A stretch of 40,339 nucleotides of DNA from Pantoea brenneri (GTDB lineage Bacteria > Pseudomonadota > Gammaproteobacteria > Enterobacterales > Enterobacteriaceae). The DNA is taken from NCBI GenBank assembly GCA_002095305.1, contig MIEI01000042.1, positions 1 through 40,339 on the forward strand, written 5' to 3'. Numbering within the stretch: position 1 is the first letter of the stretch; each line of letters opens with the position of its first letter. Shown in pieces: positions 27,621-35,256 of the stretch. A program made the position numbers and the translations under genes. The notes under the pieces are model-generated. The model did not search any database and was not told the origin of the DNA. It saw only the letters and a list, made by a program, of their open reading frames with translations.

Positions 27621-28439
27621 ATGGATGCGGCATTGCTTGATATGATGCGCTCTGGCGGAAGAAATAAAGCCTGGGCTGAAACAATGGTTAATCTTGAAGC
27701 AAGAAAACTGATTAATATTGCCAACAGACTTTCCGCCTTTCACCTTCAGGATGGTCTGACCCGTATTAATTTTGTTCAGGAAATAAAACAGGTTATAGAG
27801 CAGCAATTTGCCGCGGCCCGGCGCGCGAAATCGGATGAAGAGTGCATAGCATGCATCAAAAACCTGAGAGTAGAGACTGAAAACCTCGAAGAACAGGGCC
27901 GGATGTTGCGTATGAAGACAGCAAAACTTTACGCTAAAGTGGAGTTTGTTCGGGAAAATAATAAAATTGTAGGGTATGTGATTTCTGCTGTTCATGTAGT
28001 CATATCGGGCTTTGCCGTTGCTGGCGGCGTACTAATGATGTCTACAATGACCCCGTTAGGCGTGCTTGCAGGAGCTATTCTTGTAGCAGACGGTGCAAAC
28101 GGAATAACTAAAGAAATAATAAATTTTAATTCCGGCAGTCAGGTTCATTCTGAGGGCGTAATAGCCGATAAAGTCATAGATATAGCGCAGTTCATGGGGT
28201 TTAAGGCTGAGTCTGGGCTGGCTTTTTATAATGCAGTTACGCTCAGCGCTAGTGTTTACAGTATTTTCGGATTAGCAAGAAAGCCCGGTGCATGGCGGTT
28301 ATTCCGTTGGCTTCCTCGCGATTATTATCGAAAAGTAGATACTATGAACAGGCCAAAACTAACTATGAAAATAGTGGGCTATGGCGTTAAAGCTAAAGTA
28401 ATCTTTGATTTATTATCTACTGACCAAGATCATCGTTAG
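27621..28439 (+). CDS. DUF4225 domain protein, possible toxin-like cargo
   Basis: This is a 272-residue protein with DUF4225 features: LINIANRLSAFHLQDGL near the N-terminus, a helical middle with two cysteines (EECIACIKNL), KVEFVRENNKIVGYVISAVH, and the hydrophobic TMTPLGVLAGAILVADGANGITKE segment (about 137-165) suggesting membrane insertion. The function of the domain is not established to my knowledge; the family occurs in accessory regions of enterics. The ribosome binding site (AGGGAG) is good. The coding sequence is AT-richer than its neighbours, consistent with transfer. It overlaps the convergent membrane-protein gene by 23 bp at the 3' ends. Cargo status is inferred from the element ends. 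A membrane-acting toxin is a hypothesis. Confidence 0.85.
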   Translation: MDAALLDMMRSGGRNKAWAETMVNLEARKLINIANRLSAFHLQDGLTRINFVQEIKQVIEQQFAAARRAKSDEECIACIKNLRVETENLEEQGRMLRMKTAKLYAKVEFVRENNKIVGYVISAVHVVISGFAVAGGVLMMSTMTPLGVLAGAILVADGANGITKEIINFNSGSQVHSEGVIADKVIDIAQFMGFKAESGLAFYNAVTLSASVYSIFGLARKPGAWRLFRWLPRDYYRKVDTMNRPKLTMKIVGYGVKAKVIFDLLSTDQDHR

Positions 28440-28749
28440 TCCGGTACATTCTACAGTATCGCCAGGACTTGTAAGACAGAACTGGCGGTTGCACGAATAT
28501 TACGATGAGCATTGTAATTAACAAGCCTATACCCGTAGAAATAATGTAAACTTGGTTACTTGAAAGAATTACCCAGATAAATACAACCATACAGCCGAAA
28601 AAAACCCACAACACAATTCTAAAACGATTAGCAAGATCATGAATGGATTCACCCAAACTCCCTCCATAACTATCTACATTGTTTTTGATTTTTTGTAGAT
28701 CAGCATGGCTAAAACCAGACTTCAGTAATGCTGCTTCACTCACTTTCAT
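28417..28749 (-). CDS. Small two-helix membrane protein, possible immunity protein
   Basis: This 110-residue protein is transcribed towards the DUF4225 gene and overlaps its 3' end. The N-terminal 40 residues are soluble (SEAALLKSGFSHADLQKIKNN). Two strongly hydrophobic helices follow, about 44-64 (IVLWVFFGCMVVFIWVILSS) and 69-89 (YIISTGIGLLITMLIVIFV), then a short basic tail. AAGGTGAG at good spacing precedes ATG 28749. No family recognised. A membrane protein paired with a membrane-predicted partner inside a mobile element suggests an immunity function, but this is inference. Confidence 0.8.
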   Translation of the reverse strand: MKVSEAALLKSGFSHADLQKIKNNVDSYGGSLGESIHDLANRFRIVLWVFFGCMVVFIWVILSSNQVYIISTGIGLLITMLIVIFVQPPVLSYKSWRYCRMYRTNDDLGQ

Positions 28750-28877
28750 AGCATCTCACCTTCCATCCTTAAAATGTAGATACTTCTCTGGAGCAAAGTA
28801 TACACAAAGATTTCGGGAAAATCTGGATCATTCCATCCATCAGATGCTGATTTTTGATAGATATAACAGAATGATAT

Positions 28878-28917
28878 CTTACTAGCGTGGTTTTTACACG
28901 ATTGGACCCCAAACCCC
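28878..28917 (-). repeat. Right terminal inverted repeat (about 40 bp) of Tn3-like element
   Basis: Read from the outer end on the minus strand it begins GGGGTTTGGGGTCCAATCG and continues with TGTAAAAA and CCACGCTAG. It pairs with the left repeat over 20 of the outer 27 positions and again at CACG, with one base of gap and a TAAG end. Confidence 0.75.
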
Positions 28918-28922
28918 TGGAA

Positions 28923-28943
28923 GGAAAAGAGACGACCGCCTGA
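28923..28943 (+). other. Displaced 3' end of the kinase gene
   Basis: Reading in frame across the excised element, GAA is followed by GGA AAA GAG ACG ACC GCC TGA, giving Gly-Lys-Glu-Thr-Thr-Ala and stop. This is the predicted native C-terminus of the 1852-residue kinase before the insertion. Confidence 0.65.
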
Positions 28944-29041
28944 GTGTGCTCCCGTTGTGTTGAGCGCAGAACCGGGCAGGGTGGGCGGGCACGCTGAACG
29001 GCCGGGTTCGCCCACCTTCGCCAGCCGGTTTATCACCGTCC

Positions 29042-29122
29042 TCATCCCGCAGGCCTGGCGTATTTCTTTAAAATCAGCAAAAACAGGCCAACAACGATCA
29101 GCACAACCCAGGTTTTCAGCAT
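29042..29122 (-). CDS. Putative 26-residue single-helix membrane protein
   Basis: An ORF from ATG 29122 encodes a short protein with one hydrophobic helix (TWVVLIVVGLFLLIL, about residues 4-18) then a basic KKYARP tail, the typical layout of very small inner-membrane proteins. Upstream the ribosome binding site is weak (ACCGTG). No family recognised; the hydrophobic run followed by positive charges is the only support. Confidence 0.4.
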   Translation of the reverse strand: MLKTWVVLIVVGLFLLILKKYARPAG

Positions 29123-29325
29123 ATTCACGGTAATTATCTCATTTAATTGCCGGCAGACCGGCGGACGTATTATTTATCCGCACTGCGGACCTGTTGATGG
29201 CGCGGGTGTAAAACTCACTCTCATTTTCTCAACACCTTATCTTTGCGCTGATATTCAGCACGGTGATAACCGGTGTCGTCGAGATGAATGTTATGCGTTC
29301 AGCACCCGCTTTGAAACAGAGAGAT

Positions 29326-29342
29326 TATGCTGAAGTAAATCA
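29326..29342 (+). promoter_or_regulatory. 17-bp motif shared with receiver upstream region (copy 2)
   Basis: TATGCTGAAGTAAATCA lies 258 bp upstream of the porin ATG and is identical to 20554-20570. About 100 bp downstream is GGTATACC, recalling the GGTATA-N2-TATACC repeat downstream of copy 1. Confidence 0.5.
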
Positions 29343-29599
29343 GTTAATTTGAACATCCTGCGTTTTATATCCTGCTGCAGTGAAAAGGGTCTGGGCGAAC
29401 GGCAAAAAACAGATGTGCCGTTTTAGCTATTATCCATTGGTATACCTATCCCTTTGTATAACTTCTCTTTTCCCCGTTCGCGCCTGATAATCCCTGGCCT
29501 CCTGTTGTGGAAATTATTGCCCTGACATTAAGCAATCAGCGGCGTCGTGAACCTGTCTGACGAGGCCGACAAGCGGTCTTAACAGGCTATGAGGAATAA

Positions 29600-30721
29600 A
29601 TGAAAGCGAATTATCTGGCGCTAATGACGTCTTGTCTTTTTTTAACCCTGCCAGTGTCTGCCGCTGAAATTTATAATAACCACGGGAATAAGATTGACCT
29701 GTATGGTCTGGTTTCCGGACTCCGTTATATAAGTGATGACAAAAGCCAGGATGGCGATCAGTCTTATATGCGAATAGGTTTTAAAGGACAAAGCCAGATC
29801 GCTGAGCAGCTCACTGGCTATGGCCAGTGGCAGGGTCAGTTCAACACTAACCAGTCAGAAAGTGACAGCAACAGTCTGTTCACCCGCCTCGGTTTTGCCG
29901 GTATTAAGGTCGGTCGCTACGGGTCATTTGATTATGGCCGCAATGTCGGCGTGTTGTATGACGCGCTGAGCCAGACTGACATGCAGCCCGAGTTTGATGC
30001 GCAAACCTATAACACCGATCAGTTTATGTTTCGGCGAGGAAACAGCCTGGCCACTTATCGCAACACCGATTTCTTTGGCCTGGTGAACGGTCTGGATTTT
30101 GCCCTGCAGTATCAGGGGAAAAATAGCGGCACTGGTGAACCGGGTACACGGGATGTGTTGCGTCAGAATGGTGAGGGATACGGCGTCTCTGCCTCATATT
30201 CCTTTGGCGCAGGTTTTAAAGCGGTGGGAGCGTTAACCCGTTCTGGTCGTACCGCTGCCCAGAACAGTGACGCCGGAATTATGGGGGAGGGCGACAAAGC
30301 GGAAGCTTACTCTGCGTCGCTTAAATATGACGCCCACAACCTCTATCTGGCGGTGATGTATACGCAGGCATTCAATGCCTCGCGGTTTGGCAGCAGCAGT
30401 GCAACCGGGATTTATGGCTACGCTAACCGGTCAGATATCATCGAACTGTTTGCGCAATATACCTTTGATACCGGCTGGGTTCCTTTTATCGCCTATAGCC
30501 AGTCCCGGGCAAAAGACCTTGGCGCGGCAGGTAATGGCCGCGTCTACGGTAGTCAGGATCTGGTGAAGTTCATCGACTTTGGCGGCTCCTGCCTGTTTAA
30601 CCGCAATATGCTGGCGTACGTCGATTACAAACTCAACCTGATTGATAACAGCGAATTTTCTCAACAGGCCGGCGTATCCACCGATGATATTCTGGCCGTC
30701 GGTCTGGTTTATCAGTTCTGA
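29600..30721 (+). CDS. OmpC/OmpF-type general porin
   Basis: This is a 373-residue outer-membrane porin with a signal peptide (cleavage about VSAAE, residue 21-22), the N-terminal strand AEIYNNHGNKIDLYGLVSGLRY, FTRLGFAGIKVGRYGSFDYGRN, and a C-terminal phenylalanine (GLVYQF). It should form a trimeric 16-strand barrel. The constriction-loop motif, usually PEFGGDTY, is PEFDAQTYN here, and the GSFDYGRN segment preceding loop 3 is conserved. The length matches the family. Its promoter region shares motifs with the upstream kinase operon, so it may be part of that regulon. Confidence 0.93.
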   Translation: MKANYLALMTSCLFLTLPVSAAEIYNNHGNKIDLYGLVSGLRYISDDKSQDGDQSYMRIGFKGQSQIAEQLTGYGQWQGQFNTNQSESDSNSLFTRLGFAGIKVGRYGSFDYGRNVGVLYDALSQTDMQPEFDAQTYNTDQFMFRRGNSLATYRNTDFFGLVNGLDFALQYQGKNSGTGEPGTRDVLRQNGEGYGVSASYSFGAGFKAVGALTRSGRTAAQNSDAGIMGEGDKAEAYSASLKYDAHNLYLAVMYTQAFNASRFGSSSATGIYGYANRSDIIELFAQYTFDTGWVPFIAYSQSRAKDLGAAGNGRVYGSQDLVKFIDFGGSCLFNRNMLAYVDYKLNLIDNSEFSQQAGVSTDDILAVGLVYQF

Positions 30722-30755
30722 TTGTGCCGTTGTTTACTGAATAATGAGGATCACC

Positions 30756-31304
30756 ATGAATACTGCCCTGAAGTTTGTCACGCTAACCTGCAGCCTGCGA
30801 GCCGGTTCATTTAATGCCGCCATTGCAGCCGCGCTACCGGAACTGGGACCTGAAGGCGTCACTTTTGAGCCGTTAGGATCGCCAGGTTCATTCCCGCATT
30901 ACAGCCAGGACACCGAAGCAGCAGGATTTCCAACTGAAGTGCTGGCGATGGCTGAGGCGATTTTCAAAGCCGACGGGCTGATTATCATTACACCGGAATA
31001 CAACCATTCGATTCCGGGCGTGCTCAAAAATGCCCTCGACTGGCTGTCCCGGGTATCACCTCAGCCGATCGCCGGTAAACCGGTACTGATTCAGTCAGCT
31101 TCGCCCGGCAAGCTGGGTGGGGTAAGGGCGCAACTGCATTTGCGACAGATCCTCGGCTACTTCGATGCCCGTATCCTCAACAAGCCGGAGGCTATCATTG
31201 GTGAAGTGAGTGATAAGGTTACAGACGGCATCCTGACCGATGAATCTACCCGTCAATTCCTGTCACGCCAGCTGGTGGCTTTCAGAGATTTTGCAGTTAA
31301 ATAA
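30756..31304 (+). CDS. NADPH-dependent FMN reductase / quinone reductase
   Basis: This is a 182-residue flavodoxin-fold reductase of the ChrR/YieF group. The N-terminal phosphate loop is TCSLRAGSFN, and the family motif PEYNHSIPGVLKNALDW lies about residues 76-92. Such enzymes reduce FMN, quinones or chromate with NAD(P)H and protect against oxidative stress. ATG 30756 has a well-spaced AGGA; an in-frame ATG twelve bases earlier lacks one. It follows the porin gene by 34 bp in the same direction, so the two may be cotranscribed. Confidence 0.9.
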   Translation: MNTALKFVTLTCSLRAGSFNAAIAAALPELGPEGVTFEPLGSPGSFPHYSQDTEAAGFPTEVLAMAEAIFKADGLIIITPEYNHSIPGVLKNALDWLSRVSPQPIAGKPVLIQSASPGKLGGVRAQLHLRQILGYFDARILNKPEAIIGEVSDKVTDGILTDESTRQFLSRQLVAFRDFAVK

Positions 31305-31453
31305 ACGCGGATCTCTTTACGCGCAGGTCTGACGTGATTCTGTACAAAACAGTCGCTGCGGCAGCCCCTTAAACGGCACAGTGACGGGCAGCCAGACTCT
31401 GGCTGAGGCCTATCCGCCGTGGAATTTCTATACCGCTTCAGCAACCCGCAAAA

Positions 31454-31487
31454 CCAGAAAAGGCCGCCTGACGGCAGCCCTTTCTGG
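31454..31487 (-). terminator. Bidirectional terminator between FMN reductase and small secreted-protein copy 2
   Basis: CCAGAAA...TTTCTGG encloses an inner stem GGC-GCC with loop TGAC. On the minus strand it ends in TTTTCTGG after GGCGGCC, so it looks like the terminator of the small secreted-protein gene, and possibly also of the convergent reductase gene. Confidence 0.7.
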
Positions 31488-31508
31488 CAAATCCTTTTGC
31501 GACCATGA

Positions 31509-31718
31509 TTATTTAATCAGTCGCGCGGTCATATGAACCTGATTCCCGCTGTACGCCTCAGTAATGCTGTAATCCGCACCGGCCATTTTTGCCCGGGCCG
31601 CAATTTGTGCTTCCGCACCATCCAGCGTGGAGGCTGTCGCGGTTACGGTCTGCGCAAAACTTGCTGATGAGATGAAGGCCAGTACAGCGACAACAACGAA
31701 TTTTTTGAAGTTTTTCAT
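31509..31718 (-). CDS. YdgH/BhsA/McbA-like (DUF1471) small secreted protein, copy 2
   Basis: This 69-residue protein is a close paralogue of the one at 20250-20459, differing at 11 positions, eight in the signal peptide and three in the mature part (A34G, S49D, T68I). It has a signal peptide (cleavage about SFA|QTVTA) and the DUF1471 domain. The upstream region shares a stretch with TTGTGAGGCG, TCGATGGA and GATGAAAATCC blocks with copy 1, so gene and promoter seem to have been duplicated together. The two copies bracket the receiver/kinase/porin island. Confidence 0.93.
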   Translation of the reverse strand: MKNFKKFVVVAVLAFISSASFAQTVTATASTLDGAEAQIAARAKMAGADYSITEAYSGNQVHMTARLIK

Positions 31719-32450
31719 GGTCAGTTCCTGAAGTTGATTTTTAGATTGTGAGGCGTTGTGACTCGATGGAATGAATAATAGAGAACAGGCCTGACAATGA
31801 AAATCCGTGTTTATTGCTTTGCTTTATCAAAAAATATGAATGATGTCTGTGCGGCACAGAGTCTTAAACAGAGGAGGCTTTTTTAGTATGCGTGGCCGTA
31901 GCTTTCGAGAGCCGCGGATGAGTGGTGACGTCGGAGTGATGGCATGTTTTGTCTGGCGGCAACTGCTGCTGAGGGATGGTTGAACAGGCGTTGCTGTCTG
32001 GAAAGAAGAATGAAATATGCCAGAGATTTAAGTGCGCAAAACATAGATTATGTTAAATATTAGTGAGGTTAGCTATACAGATATCTGTCTTCATCACAGG
32101 TGATATCGCGGGTACACCCCTCCCTTCACTCGTCAGGATACCGGCGGCGAGCGATTGCCGCCCTTTACAAAGCCAATGCGTCAGAGCAGCCAAAACTCAA
32201 CGTAATAATTGCCGCTGTCGAAACCTCAGCGGAGTCATTTTAGTCCTTGTGACAGGCGCTTTACCCGTGGCGAGTGCTATGCGTTAACTCAGTCACAATT
32301 TTTTAACTTCACGCTTTCATCCCTTGACTGTTGACCGCTCTGTCGTAAAACTTGCAAAAAGTAAAACGTTTTACTTTTCGACTCAGGCGTCGCGGTATAT
32401 ATGCATTTTCCGTGATATTTCCGGGGGTTATAACTCTACTGGGATACATC
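31719..32450. other. 732-bp divergent intergenic region
   Basis: The left part (31719-31830) is the promoter region of the small secreted-protein gene. CTGTGC-G-GCACAG at about 31847 is a short palindrome. The right end contains a 22-bp LacI-type operator (32357-32378) and a TATATA promoter element at 32396, serving the MFS gene. Reading frames in between have no ribosome binding site or family match and are not called. Confidence 0.55.
32357..32378. promoter_or_regulatory. 22-bp perfect LacI-type operator palindrome
   Basis: The core GTAAAACGTTTTAC is extended by AAAA and TTTT to a 22-bp perfect palindrome centred on CG, the hallmark of LacI-family operators. It lies 73 bp upstream of the MFS gene and just upstream of a TATATA element at 32396-32401. 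The LacI-family gene at 36134 is the obvious partner. Confidence 0.75.
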
Positions 32451-33809
32451 ATGAAACACGTAGAAGAGTACGATAATTCACTGGTCGGCATTGATGTGAT
32501 GCCGGATCATCCTCAGCCAGAAATATCATCACTGGCCAGTGGCGCGATCAAAAAAGCCCGGATGCGCTTAATGCCGCTGATCCTGATGATGTATCTGCTG
32601 GCGTTTATTGATCGTTCTAATATCGGCATGGCGGCATTAACCATGAACCAGTCTTTAGGGTTAACGCCTGAGCATTTTGGCTTCGCTGTCGGCATTTTCT
32701 CTTTTGGCTACATCCTGTTTGAAATTCCCAGTAATGTTCTGCTGGAACGTTATGGTGCACGCTTCTGGTTAGCCAGGATCATGATCACCTGGGGTGTTAT
32801 TTCGATGGCGATGGCGTTCGCACAAGGTGTGGTGAGTCTCAGTATCCTGCGGTTTTTATTAGGTGTAGCCGAAGCAGGTCTGGCGCCCGGTATTGTTTTT
32901 TATCTCACCACATGGTTTCCCAAAAAAGAGCTGGCCAGGGTTTTCTCCATTTACTATTTAGGTGTTCCGCTGGCCGCTATTATTGCCAATCCTTTATCAG
33001 GATATATTCTCGACAATTTCCATGATGTGGGTGGGCTGGAAAGCTGGCAGTGGCTGTTTTTAATTGAAGGATGTCCGCCGGTAATTTTGTCGGTCATCGT
33101 TTTTCTTTACCTCACGGATAAACCGGCTAAAGCTTCCTGGCTTAAGCCTGAGGAACGTCAGGCCTATCAGGAGCTGATGGAAAAAGAGCAGCAGGCAACA
33201 TTAGCGGTGGGCCACTCTGGTTTGAAAGCGATGTTCAAAGACCGGCGGGTATGGATCTTAGGCCTGGCTTACTTCTTTACGGTCATTGGCTTAACCGGTC
33301 TCGGTTTCTGGATGCCGCAGTTTATTAAACGCTTCGACTATTCAGACACGGTGGTAGGACTGCTTGGCACTATTCCCTATATCGTGGGTGCCGTGGTGAT
33401 GTGCTGGTGGTCAAATCATTCTGACAAAACCAACGAGCGCACCTGGCATTTCATTCTGCCTTCGCTACTGTTTTCTGTCGGTTTCGTGGTCGCAGCTATC
33501 AGTGATTCTCCCGTCATATCCATGCTGGGATTGACGCTTTCGACTGTTGGTATGCTGGCATGTGTACCGACGTTTTATACTCTGCCCGCCTCCTTCCTTA
33601 CCAGCCAGGGTTCTGCGGGTGGCCTGGCGCTCATCAACTCTATCGGGAATGTTGGCGGTTTCTTTGGCCCTTTCCTGGTGGGTCTCACTATTTCTCTTAC
33701 CGGTAAATCACAAAACGGCCTCTATCTGTTATCGATTCTGGTGCTGTTCTCGCCGCTACTGATTTATCTCCTGAGTAAAAGTCGCCGTCAGGTCGCTGGC
33801 TGGCGTTAA
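32451..33809 (+). CDS. MFS transporter, anion:cation symporter type
   Basis: This is a 452-residue, 12-helix major-facilitator protein of the ACS family (organic anions such as hexonates, tartrate, hydroxy acids). Visible features are YLLAFIDRSNIGMAAL in helix 1, the ERYGARFWLARI loop, LRFLLGVAEAGLAPGIVFYLTTWFP, and symmetric C-terminal helices from GLGFWMPQF. ATG 32451 encodes MKHVEEYDNS; a longer frame starting at 32352 would include the operator and is rejected. It is the first of three genes (transporter, SAF-domain oxidoreductase, dehydrogenase) with a 34-bp gap to the next. The substrate is probably a hydroxy or sugar acid. Confidence 0.9.
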   Translation: MKHVEEYDNSLVGIDVMPDHPQPEISSLASGAIKKARMRLMPLILMMYLLAFIDRSNIGMAALTMNQSLGLTPEHFGFAVGIFSFGYILFEIPSNVLLERYGARFWLARIMITWGVISMAMAFAQGVVSLSILRFLLGVAEAGLAPGIVFYLTTWFPKKELARVFSIYYLGVPLAAIIANPLSGYILDNFHDVGGLESWQWLFLIEGCPPVILSVIVFLYLTDKPAKASWLKPEERQAYQELMEKEQQATLAVGHSGLKAMFKDRRVWILGLAYFFTVIGLTGLGFWMPQFIKRFDYSDTVVGLLGTIPYIVGAVVMCWWSNHSDKTNERTWHFILPSLLFSVGFVVAAISDSPVISMLGLTLSTVGMLACVPTFYTLPASFLTSQGSAGGLALINSIGNVGGFFGPFLVGLTISLTGKSQNGLYLLSILVLFSPLLIYLLSKSRRQVAGWR

Positions 33810-33843
33810 ATCCCACGCATCAAACCCTGTCAAGGAGTAGAAA

Positions 33844-35199
33844 ATGAACTTAGCAGCACTGTTAGCTGAGCGTGCCTGTGCCGTGAAATCAGGTGCAGCA
33901 CAACCGATCCGGGTTGGCATCATTGGCGCAGGTAAATTTGGGTCGATGGTTCTTGCCCAACTGCGCCATCTGGACGGTTTACAGGTGGTCGCCATTGCCG
34001 ATCTTGACGTGAGTAAAGCCCGTGCAGCTCTGGCGCGCGTGGGCTGGCCTGAATCTCAGTATCAGGCACAAACTATCGAGGCTGCGTTACGCGAAGGTTC
34101 AACCTGTGTGGTTGAGGATGCGGAAAAACTGTTCCGCTGCGAGCAGATCGATTGCATTGTTGAAGCCACTGGACATCCGCTGGCGGGAACGCGTCATGCA
34201 CTCCATGCGGTTGAACATGGCAAGCATGTGGTGATGGTAAACGTTGAGGCCGATGTGCTGTGTGGCCCGTTAATCGCTGAGCGTGCACGTCAAAATGGTG
34301 TGATTTACAGCATGGCGTACGGCGATCAACCCGCCATTATTTGTGAGCTGGTGGATTGGGCCAAAGCCTGTGGATTTGAAATTGTTGCGGCTGGCAAAGG
34401 CATGAACTTTGAACCACGCTATCGCTATTCTACTCCGGATACAGTATGGGGATTTTTCGGCTGGAGCGAAGAAGAAGTGGCGGCCGGAGACTTTAATCCA
34501 AAGATGTACAATTCCTTCACCGACGGCACCAAAGCGGCAATTGAAATGGCGGCGGTGGCCAATGCTACCGGACTGGATTGTCCTGATAACGGACTGGCCT
34601 TCCCTCCAGCCGGTGTGCATGACCTGGCGCGGGTCTTCTCACCTGAGTCTGACGGTGGGCGACTGAGCCGTAGCGGTCTGGTGGATATTGCTGCCAGCCA
34701 GGAGCCAGATGGCAGGGAGGTACTGAACAACATTCGCTATGGCGTATTTGTCACCTTTAAAGCCCGGGATGAATACAGCCGCGCCTGTTTTAAACAGTAC
34801 GGACTGTTGACCGATCCCAGTGGCTGGTATGCCTCTATGTGGCGCCCTTTCCATCTCATTGGCCTTGAAACCAGCATCAGTATTCTCTCTGCGGTGCTGC
34901 GTAATGAAGCCACCGGTTCGGCTTTAAGCTTCCGGGGTGATGCTGTCGCAACGGCTAAACGAGACCTCAAAGCGGGCGAAATGTTGGATGGCGAAGGTGG
35001 GTTTACCGTCTGGGCCAATGCTCTGCCTGCTAACATCAGCGTGGCGCAGGATCTGTTACCTATGGGATTAGCGCATCACGTTCGTCTGGTGAAAGATGTC
35101 GCCAAAGACAAAGCGGTGCGTTTTTCAGATGTTCAGTTTGATAACAATCTGGATATCGTCGAGTTGCGCAAGCAGATGGTCAGTCTGGCAGGATTATAA
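33844..35199 (+). CDS. NAD(P)-dependent oxidoreductase with SAF-like domain
   Basis: This is a 451-residue enzyme with an N-terminal Rossmann fold (RVGIIGAGKFGSMVLAQLRH, about 22-41), a dehydrogenase middle part (CIVEATGHPLAGTRHALHAVEHGKHVV and NFEPRYRYSTPDTVWGFF) and a C-terminal SAF domain (about 360-450; TAKRDLKAGEMLDGEGGFTV and LPANISVAQDLLPM). It resembles homoserine-dehydrogenase-like proteins of uncharacterised function, often found with sugar-acid catabolic genes. A ribosome binding site (AAGGAG) precedes ATG 33844. It lies between the transporter and the dehydrogenase. The substrate is unknown; a three- or four-carbon hydroxy acid is a guess. Confidence 0.88.
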   Translation: MNLAALLAERACAVKSGAAQPIRVGIIGAGKFGSMVLAQLRHLDGLQVVAIADLDVSKARAALARVGWPESQYQAQTIEAALREGSTCVVEDAEKLFRCEQIDCIVEATGHPLAGTRHALHAVEHGKHVVMVNVEADVLCGPLIAERARQNGVIYSMAYGDQPAIICELVDWAKACGFEIVAAGKGMNFEPRYRYSTPDTVWGFFGWSEEEVAAGDFNPKMYNSFTDGTKAAIEMAAVANATGLDCPDNGLAFPPAGVHDLARVFSPESDGGRLSRSGLVDIAASQEPDGREVLNNIRYGVFVTFKARDEYSRACFKQYGLLTDPSGWYASMWRPFHLIGLETSISILSAVLRNEATGSALSFRGDAVATAKRDLKAGEMLDGEGGFTVWANALPANISVAQDLLPMGLAHHVRLVKDVAKDKAVRFSDVQFDNNLDIVELRKQMVSLAGL

Positions 35200-35204
35200 A
35201 CAGT

Positions 35205-35244
35205 GATATTACCCGCTATTGACGTTGCAGTAGCGGGTAATGTC
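35205..35244 (+). promoter_or_regulatory. Intercistronic hairpin before the dehydrogenase gene
   Basis: ATTACCCGCTA (35208-35218) pairs perfectly with TAGCGGGTAAT (35231-35241) over a 12-nt loop and can extend to 14 pairs with one T-G. It ends two bases before the AGGAGG ribosome binding site (35246-35251), so it may affect translation or mRNA stability of the last gene. Confidence 0.55.
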
Positions 35245-35256
35245 AGGAGGAACAAC

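Larger units (their letters stand above)
26862..28917. mobile_element. Tn3-family-derived element, 2056 bp, with cargo
   Basis: The ends are a 38-bp left repeat beginning GGGGGTTGACG and ending CACGTTAAG, and a 40-bp right repeat (reverse complement beginning GGGGTTTGGGG). The left repeat matches the Tn3 terminal repeat, as I remember it, at 28 of 38 ungapped positions. The two ends share 20 of the outer 27 bases and the CACG-TA inner part with one base gap. Five-base flanks TAGAA and TGGAA look like the duplication. Inside are the 3' end of tnpA (minus), the 3' end of a resolvase gene (plus), a DUF4225 gene and a small membrane-protein gene. The order fits a Tn3 transposon that lost the 5' parts of tnpA and tnpR and the res site in one deletion. 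It cannot move by itself, but intact ends might be mobilised by a related transposase. Confidence 0.82.
28918..29599. other. Intergenic region with kinase-gene tail and porin promoter region
   Basis: The first bases (28918-28943) are the displaced 3' end of the kinase gene, TGGAA then codons for GKETTA and TGA. A small minus-strand membrane ORF lies at 29042-29122. The right part (29161-29599) is the porin upstream region, with the 17-bp motif (29326-29342) and the palindrome GGTATACC (29439-29446). No other gene is supported. Confidence 0.6.

Noticed and set aside
32063..32287. Short plus-strand frame and a nearby coding-like frame ending before 32245
   Set aside because: No start signal or recognisable family; could be a decayed gene, but evidence is too weak.
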